Source: Mycolicibacterium litorale (GTDB taxonomy: Bacteria > Actinomycetota > Actinomycetes > Mycobacteriales > Mycobacteriaceae). Taken from it: a DNA stretch of 64,000 bases. Every line of letters starts with the position of its first letter. The first letter of the stretch is position 1. The notes below the pieces were generated by a model, which saw nothing but the letters and a program-made list of their open reading frames with translations, was not told the origin of the DNA and did not search any database. Positions 60,179 through 64,000 of the stretch are shown here, in pieces. The translations under genes and the position numbers were made by a program. The stretch is from contig NZ_AP022586.1 of assembly GCF_010731695.1 (NCBI RefSeq), forward strand, positions 372,001-436,000. Direction: 5' to 3'.

Positions 60179-60679
60179 TCAATCGAATAGTGTCGGCACC
60201 GCGTTATGGAATTGTCTTTCCATTCCGAGCAGCATTCGCTTTCTCTCGATTCCGCCGCCATATCCGGTGAGGCTGCCATTCGCGCCGATCACCCGATGGC
60301 ACGGCACGATGATGCCGATCGGATTGTGGCCATTGGCCAATCCGACCGCACGGAATGCGCCGGGGGCGTCGATTTGTCGGGCGATCTCCCCGTAGGACCG
60401 CGTCTCCCCGTAGGGAATGGTCAGCAGCGCTTCCCAGACTCGGCGCTGAAACGCCGTCCCGACGAGTTCGAGGTCCAGTTCGAACGTCGTGCGTTCTCCG
60501 GAGAAATACGCGTCGAGTTGTTCGACGGCAGCGGGGAACGCCGCCTGGTCCGGCTCCCAGCCGTGTCGATTGGGTTCGTAGGTCTGGTCGACCATGCGCA
60601 GGTGCATGAGTCGGTTGTCGCGGCCGGCAAGGGTCAGCAGGCCGACGGGGCTGTCGATCGTGCGGAACCGGATCGTCAC
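60179..60679 (-). CDS. ogt: methylated-DNA--protein-cysteine methyltransferase
   Basis: 166 residues. Suicide repair protein taking alkyl groups from O6-alkylguanine onto the Cys of GIIVPCHRVIG; YGETRSYGEIARQI is the DNA-binding helix-turn-helix and AVGLANGHNP the hinge region. GTG 60679 overlaps the alkA stop as GTGA, so it is cotranslated with the upstream gene. Longer in-frame starts would lie inside alkA and are rejected. Confidence 0.95.
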   Translation of the reverse strand: MTIRFRTIDSPVGLLTLAGRDNRLMHLRMVDQTYEPNRHGWEPDQAAFPAAVEQLDAYFSGERTTFELDLELVGTAFQRRVWEALLTIPYGETRSYGEIARQIDAPGAFRAVGLANGHNPIGIIVPCHRVIGANGSLTGYGGGIERKRMLLGMERQFHNAVPTLFD

Positions 60680-62166
60680 TGTCGGATCTCCTTCGGGGGC
60701 CAGTCGTTGACCGGGTGATCGAGGGCGGTCCACAGGTGCTGGGTCGCATAAGCCCGCCACGGCCGCCATCGCTCACTGTGTGCAGCGAGCGCGCGAGCAG
60801 CGTCCGGCAGGTCCAGGTGACGGGCGGCGGTCAGGACCCCGAGGTCCGTGACCGGGAACGCGTCGGGGTCACCGAGGCCACGCATCGCGATCACTTCTGC
60901 GGTCCACGGCCCGATGCCCGGCAGTGCGGTGAGTTGCAGACGCGCCTCGTTCCAGTCGCATCCCGGGTCGAGGCGAACGGCGCCGGAGGCCAACGCGGCG
61001 ACGAGACCGACCACCGAGCGCTGCCGGCTGCGTGGCACCGCCAGATGTCCGGGATCGATGTCGGCGAGCTCGTGGACCGTAGGGAACACGTGGGTCAAAC
61101 CGCCCTGCGGATCGCTGATCGGCCGACCGTAGTGGACGGCGAGCCGCGCCGCGTGCGTCCGTGCCGCCTTGAGGGACACCTGCTGCCCGAGCACGACGCG
61201 GATCGCCAGTTCCGCCTCGTCGACCGTGCGCGGGATGCGCTGCCCGGGAGCCTTCGTGACGAGGGCGGTGAGGTCGGGGTCGGCGCTGAGCGCGTCGACG
61301 ACGGCCTCGGGGTCGGCGTCGAGATCGAGCAGCCGGCGGCACCGTGCGATGGCGCTGCTCAGATCCCGCAGATCGTCGAGGTGCAGGACGCAGGCGATGT
61401 GGTCGTCGCGCGGGGTGAGGCTGACGATGCCGTTGCCCCGCGACAGCCGCAGCGTGCGGCGAAAGGCGCCGTCGCGGAATTCCTCGACGCCCGGAACCGC
61501 GCTCGCCGCCAGGTGGCCGAACACCCCCTCCGGGGCGAACGGACGGCGCAGCGGTAGCCGCAGCGCCAGCGTCCCGGCGCCCGCGGTGGGCGATCCGAAC
61601 CGGCGCCGTGCCTTCCCCCGCAGCGCCGTCGGCGTCGAATCGCATGTGGCGCGGACCGTCTCGTTGAACTGCCGGATGCTCGAGAACCCCGCGGCGAACG
61701 CGACATCGGAGAACGGCAGATCGGTCGTCTCGATGAGCACCCGGGCGGTCTGCGAGCGCTGCGCACGGGCCAGCGCCAGCGGATTCGCGCCCACCTCGGC
61801 CTGCAGGATGCGCTGAAGCTGCCGTGTCGTGTAGCCGAGGCGCTCGGCCAGGCCGGTGACGCCGTCGCGATCGACCGTGCCGTCGGCGATCAGGCGCATG
61901 GCCCGCGCCGCCACGTCGCCACGCACGTTCCACTCGGGGGAACCGGGCGACGCGTCGGGCCGGCAGCGCTTGCAGGCGCGGAAACCGGCGGCCTGCGCGG
62001 CCGCCGCGGTGGGGTAGAAGCGCACGTTGCGGGCGAACGGCGGACGGACCGGACAGCTCGGACGGCAGTAGATCCGGGTGGTGAGCACCGCGGTGACGAA
62101 CCAGCCGTCGAACCGGGCGTCCTTGGACTGCACGGCCCGGTAGCAGCGGTCGAAATCGTCGTACAT
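60676..62166 (-). CDS. alkA: Ada/AlkA fusion: methylphosphotriester sensor and 3-methyladenine glycosylase
   Basis: 496 residues, as in M. tuberculosis Rv1317c. An Ada-type zinc domain with Cys34 (methyl acceptor), Cys38, Cys65 and Cys68; an AraC helix-turn-helix (about 85-185, LAERLGYTTRQLQRILQAEV); then an AlkA glycosylase with the HhH LTALPGIGPWTAEVIAMRG and the catalytic Asp in FPVTDLGVL. The protein both senses and repairs alkylation. ATG 62166; operon with ogt. Confidence 0.95.
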   Translation of the reverse strand: MYDDFDRCYRAVQSKDARFDGWFVTAVLTTRIYCRPSCPVRPPFARNVRFYPTAAAAQAAGFRACKRCRPDASPGSPEWNVRGDVAARAMRLIADGTVDRDGVTGLAERLGYTTRQLQRILQAEVGANPLALARAQRSQTARVLIETTDLPFSDVAFAAGFSSIRQFNETVRATCDSTPTALRGKARRRFGSPTAGAGTLALRLPLRRPFAPEGVFGHLAASAVPGVEEFRDGAFRRTLRLSRGNGIVSLTPRDDHIACVLHLDDLRDLSSAIARCRRLLDLDADPEAVVDALSADPDLTALVTKAPGQRIPRTVDEAELAIRVVLGQQVSLKAARTHAARLAVHYGRPISDPQGGLTHVFPTVHELADIDPGHLAVPRSRQRSVVGLVAALASGAVRLDPGCDWNEARLQLTALPGIGPWTAEVIAMRGLGDPDAFPVTDLGVLTAARHLDLPDAARALAAHSERWRPWRAYATQHLWTALDHPVNDWPPKEIRQ

Positions 62167-62257
62167 GCCTAGAGACTTACACGCCGCCACCGACACCACC
62201 GGCGGAAAACCGACATCGTGGTGGGCCCGCGAGCGGCCCCTCTTGGCGAGCTCACCC

Positions 62258-62290
62258 TTGACAACCTACAACCGTTTGGTTGTAGGTTGT
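62258..62290 (+). promoter_or_regulatory. ArsR operator-promoter, 13-bp perfect inverted repeat
   Basis: Arms ACAACCTACAACC (62261-62273) and GGTTGTAGGTTGT (62278-62290) around GTTT. The -35 TTGACA (62258-62263) and the -10 TAGGTT (62283-62288) lie within it, so a bound dimer would shut the promoter. The GTTGTAGGTTGT half also contains a direct repeat of the GTTG core. Confidence 0.8.
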
Positions 62291-62294
62291 GGTG

Positions 62295-62678
62295 GTGACC
62301 GTGATCGACGAGGACCGGGCCGACGCCCTGTTCCACGCGCTTGCCGACCGGACCCGGCGTGACATCCTGCGCCGCGTGCTGACCGGTGAGCACTCGGTCT
62401 CCGCGCTCGCGCTGAAGTACGACGTGAGCTTCGCGGCGGTGCAGAAGCATGTCGTCGTCCTCGAGAAGGCCGGCCTGCTGACCAAACGCCGCCGCGGCCG
62501 CGAGCAGTTGGCCAGCGGTGACGTGACGGCGGTGCGGTCGGTGGCGGCCATGCTCGCCGACCTCGAAGACATCTGGCGCGGTCGCATCGCCCGTATCGAC
62601 GAACTCATCGCATCCGATTCACCCGAGGAGAACTGCCCATGCCTGTCACCGACGTCCGGCACGACACCGACAACCTGA
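62295..62678 (+). CDS. ArsR family transcriptional regulator
   Basis: 127 residues. A winged helix with FHALADRTRRDILRRVLTG and YDVSFAAVQKHVVVLEKAGL; no metal-binding Cys pair in the DNA-recognition helix, so it is of the metal-free group paired with SRPBCC proteins. GTG 62295 is six bases behind the -10 TAGGTT (leaderless); GTG 62289 and 62292 are in the same frame. The last 40 nt overlap the next gene. It should repress its own operon. Confidence 0.88.
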   Translation: MTVIDEDRADALFHALADRTRRDILRRVLTGEHSVSALALKYDVSFAAVQKHVVVLEKAGLLTKRRRGREQLASGDVTAVRSVAAMLADLEDIWRGRIARIDELIASDSPEENCPCLSPTSGTTPTT

Positions 62679-63121
62679 CGCTGACCATCACCGCCGACTT
62701 CGCCGCGCCCGTGGAGCGGATCTGGCAGATCTACGCCGACCCGCGCCAGCTCGAGAAGATCTGGGGTCCGCCCAGCTGCCCGGCCACCGTCGTCGATCAC
62801 GACCTCACCCCGGGCGGCCGCGTCACGTACGTCATGACCGGACCGGACGGGGAGAAGTACGCCGGGTACTGGGTGGTGACCGCCGTCGACGAACCGAGGA
62901 GCTTCGCGTTCGACGACGGCTTCGCCGACGAGGACTTCACGCCCAACGACGAGCTGCCCGTCTCGACGAACGTCTTCACGTTCACCGAGCACGACGGCGG
63001 GACCCGCGCGACGTACGTGAGCACGTACGCGTCCGCCGAGAAGCTGCAGCAGGTGCTGGACATGGGCGTGGTCGAGGGCGCGACGTCGGCGATCAACCAG
63101 ATCGACGGTCTGCTGGCCTGA
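62639..63121 (+). CDS. SRPBCC/AHSA1-family protein
   Basis: 160 residues: a START-like hydrophobic-pocket fold with LTLTITADFAAPVERIWQIY at the start, DLTPGGRVTYVMTGPDG in the middle and an Activator of Hsp90-like end. Such proteins are regularly encoded after an ArsR regulator, possibly binding the inducer. ATG 62639 follows GAGGAGAACTGCCC; overlap with ArsR is unusually long. Confidence 0.85.
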   Translation: MPVTDVRHDTDNLTLTITADFAAPVERIWQIYADPRQLEKIWGPPSCPATVVDHDLTPGGRVTYVMTGPDGEKYAGYWVVTAVDEPRSFAFDDGFADEDFTPNDELPVSTNVFTFTEHDGGTRATYVSTYASAEKLQQVLDMGVVEGATSAINQIDGLLA

Positions 63122-63143
63122 CCGCGCCGCCGGCGGTCTTCCC

Positions 63144-63149
63144 TAGACT
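63144..63149 (+). promoter_or_regulatory. -10 element for the leaderless acyl-AMP ligase mRNA
   Basis: TAGACT, seven bases, then ATG 63157. Confidence 0.55.
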
Positions 63150-63156
63150 CGTCGGC

Positions 63157-64000
63157 ATGAGTGGCGGTACGGGGCAGGTCGTTTCGGAAGGTCTGCTGAA
63201 GATCGAGGACTGCCTGGACGCCGAGGGCAACATCGTCCTGCCGCCCGGCGTCACGCTGATCTCGCTGATCGACCGCAACATCGCCAGCGTCGGGGACGCC
63301 GTGGCCTACCGCTACCTCGACCACACCGGCACCGACGACGTCCGCGCCGTCGAACTCACCTGGGCCGAACTCGGCGTGCGACTGCGCGCGATCGGCGCGC
63401 GGTTGCAGCGGCTCGCCGCACCCGGCGACCGGGTCGCGATCCTCGCCCCGCAGGGCCTCGACTACGTCACCGGATTCTTCGCCGCGATCAAGGCGGGCAC
63501 GATCGCGGTGCCGCTGTTCGCGCCCGAATTGCAGGGTCACGCCGAGCGTCTGCAGACCGCGCTCGACGACGCTCGCCCCACTGTCGTGCTCACGACGTCG
63601 TCGGCCGCGGGCGCGGTCGAGATCTTCCTCGACGACCTCGCCGGCGTGCCCAGACCGCAGATACTGCTGATCGACGAGATCCCCGATTCCGCGGGAGAGT
63701 CGTTCGAGAACAGGGCGATCGACGTCGACGACGTCTCACACCTGCAGTACACCTCCGGCGCCACCCGGGCCCCGGCCGGTGTCGAGATCACCCACCGGGC
63801 GGTCGGCACCAACCTGCTGCAGATGATCCTGGCGATCGACCTGCTGGACCGGAACACCCACGGCGTCAGCTGGTTACCGCTCTTCCACGACATGGGGCTG
63901 TCCATGATCGGCTTTCCGGCCGTCTACGGTGGCCACTCGACGCTGATGTCGCCGACGGCGTTCCTGCGCCGCCCGCAGCGATGGATCCGCGCGCTGGCAG
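63157..64000 (+). CDS. fatty acyl-AMP ligase, FadD32-like (partial, runs off right edge)
   Basis: First 281 residues of an adenylating enzyme: LKIEDCLDAEGNIVLPPGVT at the start, GDRVAILAPQGLDYVTGFF, the ATP motif LQYTSGATRAPAGVEITH and VSWLPLFHDMGLSMIGF. These match the FAAL subgroup that passes acyl-AMP to polyketide synthases rather than to CoA. FAALs are about 580-630 residues, so more than half lies outside; a partner PKS may follow. Leaderless ATG 63157. Confidence 0.85.
   Translation, partial: MSGGTGQVVSEGLLKIEDCLDAEGNIVLPPGVTLISLIDRNIASVGDAVAYRYLDHTGTDDVRAVELTWAELGVRLRAIGARLQRLAAPGDRVAILAPQGLDYVTGFFAAIKAGTIAVPLFAPELQGHAERLQTALDDARPTVVLTTSSAAGAVEIFLDDLAGVPRPQILLIDEIPDSAGESFENRAIDVDDVSHLQYTSGATRAPAGVEITHRAVGTNLLQMILAIDLLDRNTHGVSWLPLFHDMGLSMIGFPAVYGGHSTLMSPTAFLRRPQRWIRALA

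Overview
The window is chromosomal DNA of a rapidly growing mycobacterium (Mycolicibacterium type). The evidence is high GC with strong third-position GC bias, frequent GTG starts and leaderless TANNNT-7nt-ATG/GTG promoters, the synteny blocks argS-lysA-thrA-thrC-thrB-rho-rpmE-prfA-prmC-tsaC-wecA-atpIBEF(bdelta)AGDC and murA-rrn-ogt-alkA, a b-delta fused ATP synthase subunit, and 16S rRNA with the short helix 18 of rapid growers. No prophage, insertion sequence or CRISPR array was seen.

Layout. 1-8548: an oligopeptide ABC permease cut by the left edge, a small Gly/Pro-tailed membrane protein, then the two-component system trcR-trcS followed head to tail by a cell-envelope glycosylation cassette (GT39-type transferase, GT2-GtrA fusion, second GT39 paralogue). 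8593-12795: carbonic anhydrase canA, then the sulfate activation operon cysD-cysNC-cysQ. 12810-18517: isochorismatase-type hydrolase, Rrf2 regulator overlapping a ThrE-family exporter, and on the minus strand a DapB-like oxidoreductase, a VOC protein and a DUF222/HNH protein. 18678-27090: two convergent small secreted paralogues, a histidine kinase/response regulator/DUF4097 operon, an F420-type LLM oxidoreductase with a DUF899 protein, two secreted Pro-rich proteins converging on a perfect hairpin, and a MASE1-PAS-SpoIIE phosphatase.

27190-43831: tRNA-Arg(CCG) divergent from argS, the lysine/threonine operon, rho with a structured leader, a TetR-controlled FadD, a MarR gene divergent from a DinB/MDMPI-like gene with a clear shared operator, then translation genes (rpmE, prfA, prmC, tsaC) and wecA. 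44069-54457: the complete F1Fo ATP synthase operon (with mycobacterial features that limit ATP hydrolysis: alpha C-terminal tail and gamma loop), DUF2550, cobalamin adenosyltransferase and murA (Asp117, intrinsic fosfomycin resistance). 54518-60164: one complete rRNA operon with two tandem promoters and no tRNA in either spacer. 60179-64000: alkylation repair pair alkA-ogt, a self-regulated ArsR/SRPBCC pair with a 13-bp inverted-repeat operator, and the start of a fatty acyl-AMP ligase running off the right edge.

Most of the window is conserved mycobacterial core. The less explained parts are the trcRS-linked glycosylation cassette with shared Gly/Pro-rich extracytoplasmic segments, roughly 57-nt palindromic elements (one of which supplies the first codons of a glycosyltransferase gene), the convergent secreted-protein pairs, the rho leader, and several crisp operators.
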